From NCBI RefSeq assembly GCF_900108405.1, contig NZ_FNXG01000001.1:124001-188000 (forward strand): 64,000 bases of DNA. The letters run 5' to 3'. A program made the translations under genes and the position numbers. The DNA comes from Paracoccus alkenifer. GTDB taxonomy: Bacteria > Pseudomonadota > Alphaproteobacteria > Rhodobacterales > Rhodobacteraceae. The notes beneath the pieces are model-generated. The model made no database searches. It saw only the letters and a program-made list of their open reading frames with translations, and was not told the DNA's origin. Shown here in pieces: positions 35,985 through 45,500 of this stretch (the stretch's first letter is position 1; the number at the start of each line of letters is the position of its first letter).

Positions 35985-36931
35985 GGGCGCAGCGCCGCCT
36001 CGATCCGCGCCCACTCGCCCGGGGCGGGCAGCCCCAGCCGCAGCCAGCGTTCGTGCCAGGGAAATATCCGCGACCAGATGTGCCGCCGGGCCAGCGATTC
36101 CTGCGCCGCCGCCGCATCCGGGGTGTCATACAGGCGAAACAGATGCCCGCCGCCGACCAGCCGCCAGCCCGCGCCTGCCGCCAGCCCGTCCAGCCGCCCC
36201 GCGTCGTCCTGCAATCGAGCAATGCTGGCCGCCGCCCAGCCCCGATCCGCCAGCGCAGCGCAGCCGATGGCGATCGCCGGCCCCGACACCGGCCACGGCC
36301 CCGCCAGCGTCGCCAGTGCGGCAATCGCGGCCTCATCCCCCAGCACAAAGCCCAGCCGCACCCCGGCCAGCCCATAGAACTTGCCGAACGAGCGCAGCAC
36401 CAGCGCCCGCCCCGGATCAGAGACCAGCGACAGTTCCGGCACCGGGTCGGCAAAGCTTTCGTCCACCACCAGCCGCCCGACCTGCCCCGCCAGACGCCGC
36501 AGCGCTTCGGGGGCATGACAACTCCCGTCTGGGTTGTTCGGATTGACAACCACCGCCAGATCGGCCCCGCCCAGCGCCGAGATCTCGCCCACCTCCTCGA
36601 CCCGCCAGCCCGCCCCGCGCAACGCCGCCGCGTGTTCGTTGTAGGTCGGCCCCAGCACCCGGGCGAGCCCCGCCGGAAACGCCCGCGGGATCATCTGGAT
36701 CGCCGCCTGCGCACCCGCCACCGGCAGCACCTCCGCCCCCGTCGCATAGGCCGCCTGCGCCGCACCGATCAGCCCCGCCATCGCCGCGCGATCCGGCAGG
36801 GCCGTCCATGCCACGGCAGGAATCGCAGGCAGCGGATAGGGCACCCGGTTGATCCCGGTGGACAGATCGATCCAGTCCCCCTCGCCATAGCGTTCCCGCG
36901 CCGCGTCCAGATTGCCCCCGTGATCCCGCAT
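35981..36931 (-). CDS. cobD: Threonine-phosphate decarboxylase (CobD; CobC in Pseudomonas naming)
   Basis: PLP enzyme that makes (R)-1-amino-2-propanol phosphate from L-threonine phosphate for the cobalamin side chain. 316 residues, class I/II aminotransferase fold: [15 protein letters not shown] at the start, [32 protein letters not shown] and the PLP lysine in [15 protein letters not shown]. Three ATGs in a row (36937, 36934, 36931) are possible; AAGG stands 6 nt before the last one, which I use. It lies after cbiB, with intergenic element e in the gap. A pduX-like threonine kinase upstream would supply its substrate. Confidence 0.94.
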   Translation of the reverse strand: MRDHGGNLDAARERYGEGDWIDLSTGINRVPYPLPAIPAVAWTALPDRAAMAGLIGAAQAAYATGAEVLPVAGAQAAIQMIPRAFPAGLARVLGPTYNEHAAALRGAGWRVEEVGEISALGGADLAVVVNPNNPDGSCHAPEALRRLAGQVGRLVVDESFADPVPELSLVSDPGRALVLRSFGKFYGLAGVRLGFVLGDEAAIAALATLAGPWPVSGPAIAIGCAALADRGWAAASIARLQDDAGRLDGLAAGAGWRLVGGGHLFRLYDTPDAAAAQESLARRHIWSRIFPWHERWLRLGLPAPGEWARIEAALRP

Positions 36932-36960
36932 CATCATCCTTGTCCAGACATCCCCGTTCT

Positions 36961-37050
36961 GCCTTGTCCAAATATCCCGGGGCTTCCGAGCGCCCGGAAA
37001 ACGCCCCCGTGGACCATTTTCAGCGAGGAAAGCCACGGCAGCGGCCGCGG
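36961..37050 (-). repeat. AAATATCC intergenic element, copy e (long form)
   Basis: About 90 bp shared with copy f at 41724: CCAAATATCCCGGGGCTTCC, then AGCGCCCGGAAAACG, a decayed GGAAAA/TTTTC stem, and CGAGGAAAGCC. Lies between cbiB and cobD. Confidence 0.65.
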
Positions 37051-37070
37051 GCTGGCCCCGGTTCGCCATC

Positions 37071-37994
37071 TCAGACCAGCGCCACCACCGCAAGCACCAC
37101 CGCCGCCAACCCCACCGCGCGCCGATAGACCGAAAGCCCGCGCCGCAGCTCGCCCGCGCGTGGATCACCGCCGCCCGCATTCAGCCACGGCTCGGCCGCC
37201 ACCCGGTCGGCATAGACCCGCGGCCCCGACAGCCGCACCCCCAGCGCCCCCGCCATCGCGGCCTCGGGCCAGCCACCGTTCGGCGAGCGGTGGTGCCGCG
37301 CGTCGCGGCGCATCACCCGCCACGCCGCCCCGAACCGCCCGCCCGCCAGCGCGATCAGCAGCGCCGTCAGCCGCGCCGGGATCAGGTTCGCCACATCGTC
37401 GATCCGCGCCGCCGCCCAGCCAAAATCGCCGTGCCGCGCGGTGCGGTGGCCGATCATCGAATCCAGCGTGTTGACCGCCTTATAGGCTGCGATCCCGGGC
37501 AGCCCGGCGACCGCCCCCCAGAACAGCGGCGCAATCACCCCGTCCGAGGCGCTCTCGGCCAGGCTCTCCAACGCCGCGCGGGCCACGCCGGCCTCGTCCA
37601 GCGCCGCGGGGTCGCGGCCGACGATCATCGCCACCGCCGCCCGCGCGCCCTCCAGATCGCACGCAGCCAGCGGCCGCGCCACCGCCGCCACATGGTCATG
37701 CAGCGACCGCGCCGCGATCAGCGGCCAGGCGATCACCCCCGCCAGCACCATGCCCCAGACCCCCGCGGGCAGCGCCGCCTGCACCAGCGCCCCCGCCGTG
37801 GCAGCCAGCGCGATCACCAGCACCGCCGCCGCCGCGCCCTTCAGCCGCCGCCGGCGCCCGCGGTTCCAGCGCCGGTCCAGCACCGCGATCAGCGCGCCAA
37901 GCCAGGTCACCGGATGCCCGCAGCGGCGATAAAGCGCCGCAGGCCACCCCAGCACCGCATCAACCCCAAGCGCGACCAGCATCGCCAGACTCAT
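37071..37994 (-). CDS. cbiB: CbiB, adenosylcobinamide-phosphate synthase (CobD in Pseudomonas naming)
   Basis: Inner-membrane protein joining aminopropanol phosphate to adenosylcobyric acid. 307 residues, with several hydrophobic helices (about 1-18, 53-75, 78-95, 205-220, 285-307) and the family motifs HPVTWLGALIA, ARSLHDHV, DEAGVARAALESLAESASDGVIAPLFWGAVAGLPGIAAYKAVNTLDSMIGHR in parts, and RDARHHRSPNGGWPEAAMAGALGV. The ATG at 37994 overlaps the previous stop by 4 bp. It is part of the chain phosphatase-pduX-cbiB-cobD. Confidence 0.95.
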   Translation of the reverse strand: MSLAMLVALGVDAVLGWPAALYRRCGHPVTWLGALIAVLDRRWNRGRRRRLKGAAAAVLVIALAATAGALVQAALPAGVWGMVLAGVIAWPLIAARSLHDHVAAVARPLAACDLEGARAAVAMIVGRDPAALDEAGVARAALESLAESASDGVIAPLFWGAVAGLPGIAAYKAVNTLDSMIGHRTARHGDFGWAAARIDDVANLIPARLTALLIALAGGRFGAAWRVMRRDARHHRSPNGGWPEAAMAGALGVRLSGPRVYADRVAAEPWLNAGGGDPRAGELRRGLSVYRRAVGLAAVVLAVVALV

Positions 37995-38782
37995 GCGCCG
38001 CCCCCCGCCCGAAACCGCAACACCCCGGCAAACCCGGCCGCGCGCAGCGCCGCCCCGGCCCCCGCGGGCACGGTGCCGGGCGCAAAGATCAGCCCCTGCG
38101 CCGAGCCGGTATGCGCCGCAACCCAGCCAAGCGCCCCCAACTCGCGCGCCAGCACCGCGGCCGGCGCCTCACCCCAGCGCCGCGCCGCCGATTGCGCCGC
38201 CAGCGCCGCCTGCACCCGCAGATCGCCGCGCCAGCGTGTCACCAGATCGGAAATATCGGCGAAATCCCCGTCGCCCGCATCGGTGCGCCGCGGTGGCCCG
38301 ACAAAGCCGCCGACGATCTCGCACGGCTCCAGCGGCGCCATCGCCCGCACCACCCGCCCCTCGCGAGAGGCCCAGAGCATCGCTCCGCCCTCGGGCAGCA
38401 TCAGCGGGTCCGAGGCGCCCTCGGCCGCGACACAGGCAAGCGCCAGCCGCAGCTTGTCGCCCCGCCACCCCGCCAGCCGCGCCAGCGCCACCAGCGCCGC
38501 GGTGGACATGCCCGCGCCGCCCCCCGGCACCGCCTCGGGAAACAGCGCGACGCAGCCCCGCAGCGGCAGCCGCAGCCCGCCCAGAAACCGCCGCGCCAGC
38601 GCCGGCGAAACCAGCCCGCCCCGCAGCGACAAAGCCGCGCCCGCCGCGACCCGCACCGCCCGCACCCCCAGCGCGGGGCAAGGCAGCGTCAGCAGCACCA
38701 CCGACCCCCCTGGCCCCAGCCGCCCCTGCAACAGCTCTCCGAAATGCCCCGCCACCCGGACCCGCGAACGCGCCATGCTCAC
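37991..38782 (-). CDS. PduX-like GHMP kinase (probable L-threonine kinase)
   Basis: Probably phosphorylates L-threonine to the threonine phosphate used by the decarboxylase two genes on. 263 residues. It starts VRVAGHFGELLQGRLGPGG, the PduX signature, and has the GHMP glycine/serine loop in PGGGAGMSTAALVALA. The annotation propanediol utilization protein is often seen for such genes, but no pdu genes are here and the cobalamin context fits threonine kinase. The start is GTG at 38782 overlapping the previous stop (GTGA); an ATG at 38776 is an alternative. The C-terminal half is less conserved. Confidence 0.82.
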   Translation of the reverse strand: MSMARSRVRVAGHFGELLQGRLGPGGSVVLLTLPCPALGVRAVRVAAGAALSLRGGLVSPALARRFLGGLRLPLRGCVALFPEAVPGGGAGMSTAALVALARLAGWRGDKLRLALACVAAEGASDPLMLPEGGAMLWASREGRVVRAMAPLEPCEIVGGFVGPPRRTDAGDGDFADISDLVTRWRGDLRVQAALAAQSAARRWGEAPAAVLARELGALGWVAAHTGSAQGLIFAPGTVPAGAGAALRAAGFAGVLRFRAGGGA

Positions 38783-39357
38783 ACCGACAGGTTGACGCAG
38801 GCGACCGACCAGCCCGCGGGCGCCGCGTCGATCACCGTCAGCGACAGGGGCGCCACCCGGAATGCCAGCGCCGCCCCCGCGCCGCCGATCGCCCGCGCCA
38901 GGCCCGCCCGCACCGTGCCGGCATGGGCCACCACCGCGACCCGGCCGCCACCCGCCGCCAGCTCCTCAAGCGCCGGGATGCTGCGCGCGCACAGCGCCGC
39001 GAAACTCTCGCCGCCATGGGGGGCCGAGCGTGCCAGATCATCGCCGCCCATCACCCCCAGATCGGGCAGCTCCGCCAGCGCCATCCCCTCCCAGGTGCCG
39101 AAATCCTGTTCCCACAGCCGCGCGTCCTCATCGACCGCCACGCCCGGCCACAGCGCCGCCGCGGTGTCGCGGCAGCGCCGCGCCGGACTGGACACCACCC
39201 GCGAAACCGACCCCGCCAGCACGGCCATCCGCCGCGCCGCCGCCGCGTCCACCACCGCCGCCACGTCGCGCCGCCCGGTCAGCCGCGCGGGATCCTCCAG
39301 CGGCGCATGGCGGATCAGCAGCAGCGTTCCATGCGAATTGCTCGGGTTCCGGGTCAA
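38779..39357 (-). CDS. Histidine phosphatase, probable alpha-ribazole phosphatase (CobC of Salmonella)
   Basis: 192-residue phosphoglycerate-mutase-like phosphatase. The catalytic His lies in LLIRHAPLEDP (RH motif), the second His in VVAHAGTVRAGLA, and phosphate-binding Arg in SSPARRCRDTA. In the cobalamin setting it would remove the phosphate from alpha-ribazole phosphate or adenosylcobalamin phosphate. No ATG exists near the start; TTG at 39357 with AAAGGTGA upstream gives LTRNPSNSHGTLLLIRH and is used. Start codon choice is therefore uncertain. It overlaps the pduX-like gene by 4 bp and is divergent from cobU with 90 bp between. Confidence 0.83.
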   Translation of the reverse strand: MTRNPSNSHGTLLLIRHAPLEDPARLTGRRDVAAVVDAAAARRMAVLAGSVSRVVSSPARRCRDTAAALWPGVAVDEDARLWEQDFGTWEGMALAELPDLGVMGGDDLARSAPHGGESFAALCARSIPALEELAAGGGRVAVVAHAGTVRAGLARAIGGAGAALAFRVAPLSLTVIDAAPAGWSVACVNLSV

Positions 39358-39447
39358 TGTTTCACCTTTCGGCCACGGCGCGGTTGTGCTTTGTCCCGTC
39401 CCGGCAGACAAGCCCCCCGACTGAACCCTGGCCCGGACGACGACGGC

Positions 39448-39996
39448 ATGACCCGCATCACCCTGATCACCGGAGGCGCCCGCTCGGGCAAAAGCCGCCT
39501 GGCCGAGGCCGAAACCCTCGCCCTCTGCCGCGCCCGGCAACGCCCGCTTTATATCGCCACGGCCGAGCCCGGGGACGCCGAGATGACCGCCCGCATCGCC
39601 GAACACCGTGCCCGCCGCGGCCTCGAATGGGACGACCTGCACGCCCCCCTCGACCTCGCCTTGGCGCTTGACGCCAGCGACGGGCGCGGCCCGCGGCTGG
39701 TCGATTGCCTGACGCTGTGGCTCAGCAACCTGATGCTGGGCGGCCACGACATCGACGCGGCAACCAACGCGCTGCTGGACGCGCTTTCGTGCCAGCGCGA
39801 CCCGGTGGTGATCGTCACCAACGAGGTCGGGCTGGGCATCGTCCCCGACAACGCGCTTGCGCGGGCTTTCCGCGACGCGGCGGGGTTTCTCAACCAGCGG
39901 GTGGCAGGCGCCGCCGACCGCGTGGCGCTGGTCGCCTGCGGCCTGCCGCTCTGCCTCAAGGGCGCGCCGCTGACGCAAGCAAAGGACCAGCCATGA
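39448..39996 (+). CDS. cobU: CobU/CobP, adenosylcobinamide kinase / guanylyltransferase
   Basis: Bifunctional enzyme that phosphorylates adenosylcobinamide and then adds GMP. 182 residues: P-loop ITLITGGARSGKSRLAE (about 4-18), ATAEPGDAEM, RIAEHRARRGLEWDDL with the guanylylated His, DCLTLWLSNLML and VTNEVGLGIVPDNALARAFRDAAGFLNQ. Full normal length. First gene of the plus-strand cobU-cobT-cobS unit, each overlapping by 4 bp. The region upstream is shared with the divergent phosphatase gene. Confidence 0.96.
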   Translation: MTRITLITGGARSGKSRLAEAETLALCRARQRPLYIATAEPGDAEMTARIAEHRARRGLEWDDLHAPLDLALALDASDGRGPRLVDCLTLWLSNLMLGGHDIDAATNALLDALSCQRDPVVIVTNEVGLGIVPDNALARAFRDAAGFLNQRVAGAADRVALVACGLPLCLKGAPLTQAKDQP

Positions 39997-40964
39997 AAGA
40001 CCTGACCGCGCAGACCCGGTTCGACCACGACAGCGCCGCCAGGGCCCGCGCCCGGCAGGACAGCCTGACCAAGCCGCAGGGCTCGCTGGGCCGGCTGGAA
40101 GAACTGGCCCTGTTCATGGCCGGCTGGCGCGCCACCCCGCGCCCGCGGATCGACCGCGCGCAGCTGGTGGTGTTCGCCGGCAACCACGGCGTCTGCGCGC
40201 AGGGGGTCAACCCCTTTCCGCAACAGGTCACCGCCCTGATGGTGCAGAATTTTCGCAATGGCGGCGCGGCGGTGAACCAGCTTGCGCGCGTGGCTGGGGC
40301 GGAACTCTCGGTGGTGGCGCTCGACCTCGACCGCCCCACCGCCGACTTTACCCAAGGCCCCGCCATGACCGCGGCCGAACGCGACGATGCGATGGCGCGG
40401 GGCGCCGCCGCCGTCGATCCCGCCGCCGATGTGCTGGCGCTGGGGGAAATGGGCATCGGCAACTCGACCGTCTCGGCCGCGCTGTGCCTTGCCCTGTTCG
40501 GGGGGCGCGCCGACGATTGGACCGGCGCCGGCACCGGGGCCGAGGGCGACACCATGGCCCGCAAGATCGCCGCCGTCGCCACCGGTGCCGCCCGCCACCG
40601 GGGGCTGGCACCGCTTGACCTGCTCGCGGCCATCGGCGGCCGCGAACAGGCGGCGATCTGCGGCGCCATCATTGCCGCCCGCGCTTCCCGCATCCCGGTG
40701 CTGCTCGACGGCTTCATCTGCTGCTCGGCGGCCGCCGTGCTGCACGCCCACGACCCCGCCCTGCTCGACCACTGCCTGATCGCCCATGCCAGCGCCGAAC
40801 CCGGCCATGCGCCGCTGGTCCAGCAGCTTGGCAAGCGCCCGCTGCTGTCTCTGGACATGCGCCTGGGCGAAGGCTCGGGCGCCGCCGTCGCCCTGTCGCT
40901 CTTGCGTCACGCGCTGGAAATGCACGACGGCATGGCCACCTTTGCCGAGGCGGGAATCGCGTGA
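39993..40964 (+). CDS. cobT: CobT, nicotinate-nucleotide-DMB phosphoribosyltransferase (CobU in Pseudomonas naming)
   Basis: Makes alpha-ribazole phosphate from nicotinate mononucleotide and 5,6-dimethylbenzimidazole. 323 residues: [14 protein letters not shown] near 27-40, [32 protein letters not shown], and the C-terminal catalytic Glu in [15 protein letters not shown]. This is the phosphoribosyltransferase, not the chelatase subunit also called CobT. It is coupled on both sides by 4-bp overlaps. Confidence 0.96.
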   Translation: MKDLTAQTRFDHDSAARARARQDSLTKPQGSLGRLEELALFMAGWRATPRPRIDRAQLVVFAGNHGVCAQGVNPFPQQVTALMVQNFRNGGAAVNQLARVAGAELSVVALDLDRPTADFTQGPAMTAAERDDAMARGAAAVDPAADVLALGEMGIGNSTVSAALCLALFGGRADDWTGAGTGAEGDTMARKIAAVATGAARHRGLAPLDLLAAIGGREQAAICGAIIAARASRIPVLLDGFICCSAAAVLHAHDPALLDHCLIAHASAEPGHAPLVQQLGKRPLLSLDMRLGEGSGAAVALSLLRHALEMHDGMATFAEAGIA

Positions 40965-41719
40965 CCGCGCAACTGAACCGCCGCGCGGCTCAGGCCACGC
41001 TTGCGCTGGCCATGCTTACCCGCCTGCCGGTGCCACGGCTGCGAGACTGCCCGCCGGTCGGCGCGTCCGCATGGGCATGGCCGCTGGCAGGCGCTGTGGT
41101 GGGCTTCCTGCAAGCGGCTGTGCTGCTGACCGCGGCGGCGGTTCTGCCGCCCGCCATGGCGGCCGGGCTGGCGCTCGCCGCCGGCATGGCCCTGACCGGC
41201 GCGCTGCACGAGGACGGGCTTGCCGATCTCGCCGACGGTCTCAGCGGCGGGCAAACCCCCGCGCAACGGCTTGAAGTCATGAAGGACTCGCGCATCGGCA
41301 GCCACGGCGCCGTCGCCCTGATCACCGCCCTCGGCTTGCGATGGGCCGCATTTGCCGCCATCGCCACCTGGCCGCCCGCCGCCGCATTCGCCGCCCTGAT
41401 CGCCGCGCAAGCCGCCAGCCGCGCCGGGCTGGGACTGATGAACCTCGCCGGCCCGCAAGCCCGCGCCCAAGGCTTCGCCGCCGCCGCAACCGAAGGGCTG
41501 ACTGCCCCCCAAGCCGCCACCGCCATAGCCCTTGCTACCGCGCTGGCGCTTGCCACGCTTCCCTTCTTGCAGGCGCTCACCCTGTTTGCCGCCGTCACGC
41601 TGACGCAACTGCTGCTGCTGCGCCACGCCCGCCGCCGGCTGGGCGGCATCACGGGGGATGTCCTCGGCGCCGCCCAGATCACTGCCGAAATCGCCGCGCT
41701 GGCAACCCTCGTCGCCTGA
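40961..41719 (+). CDS. cobS: CobS/CobV, adenosylcobinamide-GDP ribazoletransferase
   Basis: Membrane enzyme that joins adenosylcobinamide-GDP with alpha-ribazole (phosphate), the last assembly step. 252 residues with several membrane helices and the signature [15 protein letters not shown] (about 86-100) followed by [18 protein letters not shown]. The start is GTG at 40961 overlapping the cobT stop (GTGA). It is the last gene of the cobalamin region; intergenic element f and the end of the GTA cluster follow. Not to be confused with the AAA+ chelatase subunit CobS. Confidence 0.95.
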   Translation: MTAQLNRRAAQATLALAMLTRLPVPRLRDCPPVGASAWAWPLAGAVVGFLQAAVLLTAAAVLPPAMAAGLALAAGMALTGALHEDGLADLADGLSGGQTPAQRLEVMKDSRIGSHGAVALITALGLRWAAFAAIATWPPAAAFAALIAAQAASRAGLGLMNLAGPQARAQGFAAAATEGLTAPQAATAIALATALALATLPFLQALTLFAAVTLTQLLLLRHARRRLGGITGDVLGAAQITAEIAALATLVA

Positions 41720-41723
41720 GCGC

Positions 41724-41820
41724 CCTTTCATCTTGCCCTAAATATCCCGAGGCTTCCAAGCGCCCGGAAAACGGTCCAGTGAACCGTTTTCAACGAGGAA
41801 GGCCCCGGCAGCGGCACGGG
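41724..41820 (-). repeat. AAATATCC intergenic element, copy f (long form)
   Basis: Between convergent cobS and the last GTA-cluster gene. It has a 9-bp perfect stem GAAAACGGT/ACCGTTTTC (41767-41775 with 41783-41791) and extended similarity to copy e. It may act as a terminator in either direction. Confidence 0.65.
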
Positions 41821-41850
41821 GCATAGCCCCGGCTCCGCTGGCCCCGGTCC

Positions 41851-42567
41851 TCACACCGCATCCGGCACAGCCAGCGCCAGGTAATGCACCGCCAGCCGCA
41901 GCCGCCCGCCCGCGAACGCACCACCCGAGGCGGTCAGCAGCAGCTCCTCGGGCGCCCAGACCGCCATCGGCGCCGACAGCAGCCCTTGCGACCAGGAATT
42001 GACCCCCAGCCCCAGCCCCGAGCCATAACGGTCCGCCGCACCATCGACCCCCAGCGCCCAGGCGTCCAGCGAGCCGGTGATCGCCTCGACCACCCGCGCC
42101 GTCACCCCCAGCACCAGCACATGCGAGGGGATTTCCACCCCAGTCGCTGCCACCGCGCCCGCGCCGACCGCCACCTCGGCCTCAAGAATCCCGGCGCTGA
42201 TGCCGGCCCCCCACGGGCCCAGCGTCAGGGCACCCGCGCGCCATTCCTGCCCGTCCCAGACCGCCTCGGCGCCACGGTCCAGCAGAAACGCCCGCTGCCC
42301 CCGCTGCGGCGTCGCGAACACCCAGCCGCCATTGGCGCCGATGGCGATGCGACCCGCCTGCCCCTCCCACGCGCCGGTGGCGCCCGCGGGCACGCCCCAG
42401 CACGCGCCCTCGACCACCGCCGGGGGCTGGGCCAGCGCCGTCCCTTGCAGCACCAGATTGACCAGCCCGTCCAGCCGCAGCAGCGATTCATTCACCGTGA
42501 CGTGCTTTTGCGCCTGCGCCGGTTGCAGCAGGGGCAGGCCATGACACCCCGTTACCTGTTCAGACAT
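41851..42567 (-). CDS. DUF2793 protein at the distal end of the GTA cluster
   Basis: A 238-residue protein with DUF2793 features: TGCHGLPLLQPAQAQKHVTVNESLLRLDGLV at the start is typical, followed by Trp/Gly-rich beta segments (WDGQEWRAG). Such proteins are usual next to the gp15-type gene in rhodobacterial GTA clusters and probably form a tail-tip or fibre-like accessory. No enzymatic motif is visible. Two ATGs lie 6 bp apart; AGGAGG is 7 nt before the second (42567), which I use. It overlaps gp15 by 8 bp, so it belongs to the same transcript. Confidence 0.85.
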   Translation of the reverse strand: MSEQVTGCHGLPLLQPAQAQKHVTVNESLLRLDGLVNLVLQGTALAQPPAVVEGACWGVPAGATGAWEGQAGRIAIGANGGWVFATPQRGQRAFLLDRGAEAVWDGQEWRAGALTLGPWGAGISAGILEAEVAVGAGAVAATGVEIPSHVLVLGVTARVVEAITGSLDAWALGVDGAADRYGSGLGLGVNSWSQGLLSAPMAVWAPEELLLTASGGAFAGGRLRLAVHYLALAVPDAV

Positions 42568-45500
42568 CGACATTCCTCCTGACAGACGGGCCCGGCCCGT
42601 AGCTTTCCGACAACTGCGCCACCGCGACGGCAAACCCGCCGCCCGCCCGCGCCGCATTCCACACCGGCACGGGAATCTCCCACTCCGGCCCCGTGACCTC
42701 GGCGCGATGCAGCTCAACCTCGCCGCGCAGCAGCCGCAGCAGATAGCGCTCGGACGCCTCGCCCAGCGGCACCTCGGGCGCCTCCCAACCGTCGCCCTCG
42801 ACCCGCGTGCGCCGGATCCAGCGCAGGCTGCGCCCCTCAAGCCGCAGATGGCAGGGCGACAGCGGCCGCAGCCCGGCGCCGCCCGCGACCACCGCCTGAT
42901 GCTGATAGGCCGCATCCTCAGGCGACAGACTCGCCGGCCCCACCCGCCAGTGCCGCAGCTGCAACCGCGCGGACGCCGGCAGATCGACCTGCCGCGGCCC
43001 GCCGTCCAGCAAAGCCACCACGCTGCCCGAGGGCCATTCCGCCGGCATCAGCGCATCGGTCCCCGCCTGCCCGCGCAGCCGGTCCCGGACCTCCCACTCG
43101 CCCGGCGCCACCAGCCGCGCCTGCGCGAACTGCATCAGCTCCCACCGGTCCGCTGAACCATCGCCGATCGCCAGCAGGTTGCCGCCCGCCAGCAGCGCAT
43201 TTTCCGTCACGGATTGCAGGTTGCCACCCTTCAGCCGCAGCCGCAGCGCCGGGCCGCGATCCAGAACCCCCGGCCGCGCCGCCGCCAGCGGCGCAAGCGT
43301 CACCCCCATCACCGCAGGCCCCGGCAGGATCACGTTCGGCTGATACCCCGCCTCCTCATCGACCGAGACCCAGGCCCGCACCGCCCCCGGCCAGGGCGTC
43401 GCCCCGACCGCCAGCCACGGCGCATGGGGAACCTCGTCCCCGGTCAGCAGCGGCAGGTCCAGAAACACCGGCCACACCGGCCCCGTCGCCACATAAGGTT
43501 TTCCCTGCAACGTCGCGGACACGAACGGCAGCGGCCGGTAAACCCCCGGCTCGACCCGCACGGCCTCGGCCAGCAGCGCCCCGGCACGCTCGATCCGGTC
43601 GATGCGCCAGCGCCCGCCGGCGCCGGTGCCATTCGCCATCGCCACCACATCCCCCGGCCCCAGATGCTTCAGCGAGGGCGGCAGCGCGAACCGCGCGCCC
43701 TCCTGCGCCACCAGCGTCTCGGCCAGCCAGCGCAGCGCGGTGGCCTGCGCCTCGGGGCGGGTCAGCACCATCGGAAACTCGCTGTCCGTGGCAAGGATGC
43801 GCGCCCGCTCCGGCATCGCCGCCTCAGAGGTGCCCAGCGCGTAATCGCCGCCGGCCTCGATATGGCTCAGCCGGATGCGACCAGGCATCTCGGCGTCGGG
43901 CGCCCGGGTGATCTCGAACCCGCCCTGCCCCTCGGCCACGGCCAAACCGCCTTCGTCCAGAACCGCCGCCGCGCGCCCGTCGCGCATGACGAACCGCAGC
44001 ACGCCCTCGCGTTCCACCGCGTCGAACCCATGCGCCAGCATCAGCGGCTGCAAGGCGGCGCGGCCGGTTTCCGGCCCCTGCACCGCATAGCCGCGCACCA
44101 CCCCGTATAGCCCGCCGGCATCCACCGCCCCCAGCCCTGACCCGGCGCAGATATCACGCACCACATCCGCCAGCGCCACCGCGCCCGCGCGCCCGTTCAG
44201 CCAGTGTCCGCGTTCCCACGCCGGCCCGTCCGACCACAACCCGCCCAGCGCCGGAAACGCCGGATAGGGCCGCGCATCCCAAGCCCAGACATGGGCGCGC
44301 GACAGATCGACCATGCGCCCCCCGCCCTCCATCTCGGGGTTGTTCCCGGGATCCGCCCAGTATGAGGTCACCGCCTCGACATAGGCCGCCTGCATCGCAT
44401 CGTCCCGCAGCCCCCGCGAATAGCGGGGCAAGGACGACTCGCTGCTCATCGCATCCAGGAACTTGTTGGGCTGGTTGCTGGCACGGTCCAGCGCCGCGCA
44501 GCCGTATTCGGTGAACCAGATCGGCTTGGATCCCGGCACCCATTCCGTCGGGTCATCCGCGCGCCCGCCACCGGGCAGGCGGTCGTAATGCCAGTTCGAC
44601 CACCAGCCGCGCAGGTCTTTATAGCGCCAGATCCACGGCTCGGCCTGACCATCGGTGATGGGCGTGCGGGTCTGCACCTCGCGGTGTTCCTCGCTGGCAT
44701 AATACCAGTCGTAGCCCTCGCCGCCGCAGACATTGCCGCGCAGGTAATCGGGGTTGCGCACATCGCCCCAATGCGCGTCCAGATGCGCGTCCCCCTCGCG
44801 CCAGTCGGACAGCAGCATGTAGTTGTCGATGCCGACAAAGTCGATATTCTCGTCGCCCCACAGCGGATCCAGATGGAACCGCGCCTCGTCGCCACCGGGA
44901 TGATGGCCGAAATACTCGCTCCAATCCGCGGCATAGCTCAGCTTGACGTCAGGCCCCAGAATGCCGCGCACATCCGCCGCCAGCTGCCGCAGCGCCGCCA
45001 CCGCCGGATAGCCGGCAGCGCCCCGGATCTGCGTCAGCGCCACCATTTCCGACCCGATCAGGAACGCCCCCACGCCGCCAGCCATCCGGCACAAATACGC
45101 GTAATGCAGGATAAAACGGCGATAGGACCACTCATCCGGCCCCGAATAGACCACGCGCCCGCCCTGCACGGCGAAATCCCCCGGCGCGGCTGCGCCGAAA
45201 AACGCCGCCACCTCGGCCTCAACCGCCGCTGTCCCCTGAGGCGAGCCCTCGCGTCCCGCCGCGACCGAGCTGGTGATCCGCCCCCGCCACGGCATCACCG
45301 GCTGCTCGGGGATCACGCCTTCCTCATCCGGCACACCCCATGGGTCGGGCAGCCCGTTCCCCGCCAGCTGCTCCATCAGGATGAACGGATAGAACACCGC
45401 CGCCTTGCCCGAGGCCCCTATCGCCCGCAGCGCCTCGACCACGGACTCGTCGGCCGGGGTGCCGCCATAGATCACCCGCCCGTCCACCTGCGGCACCACC

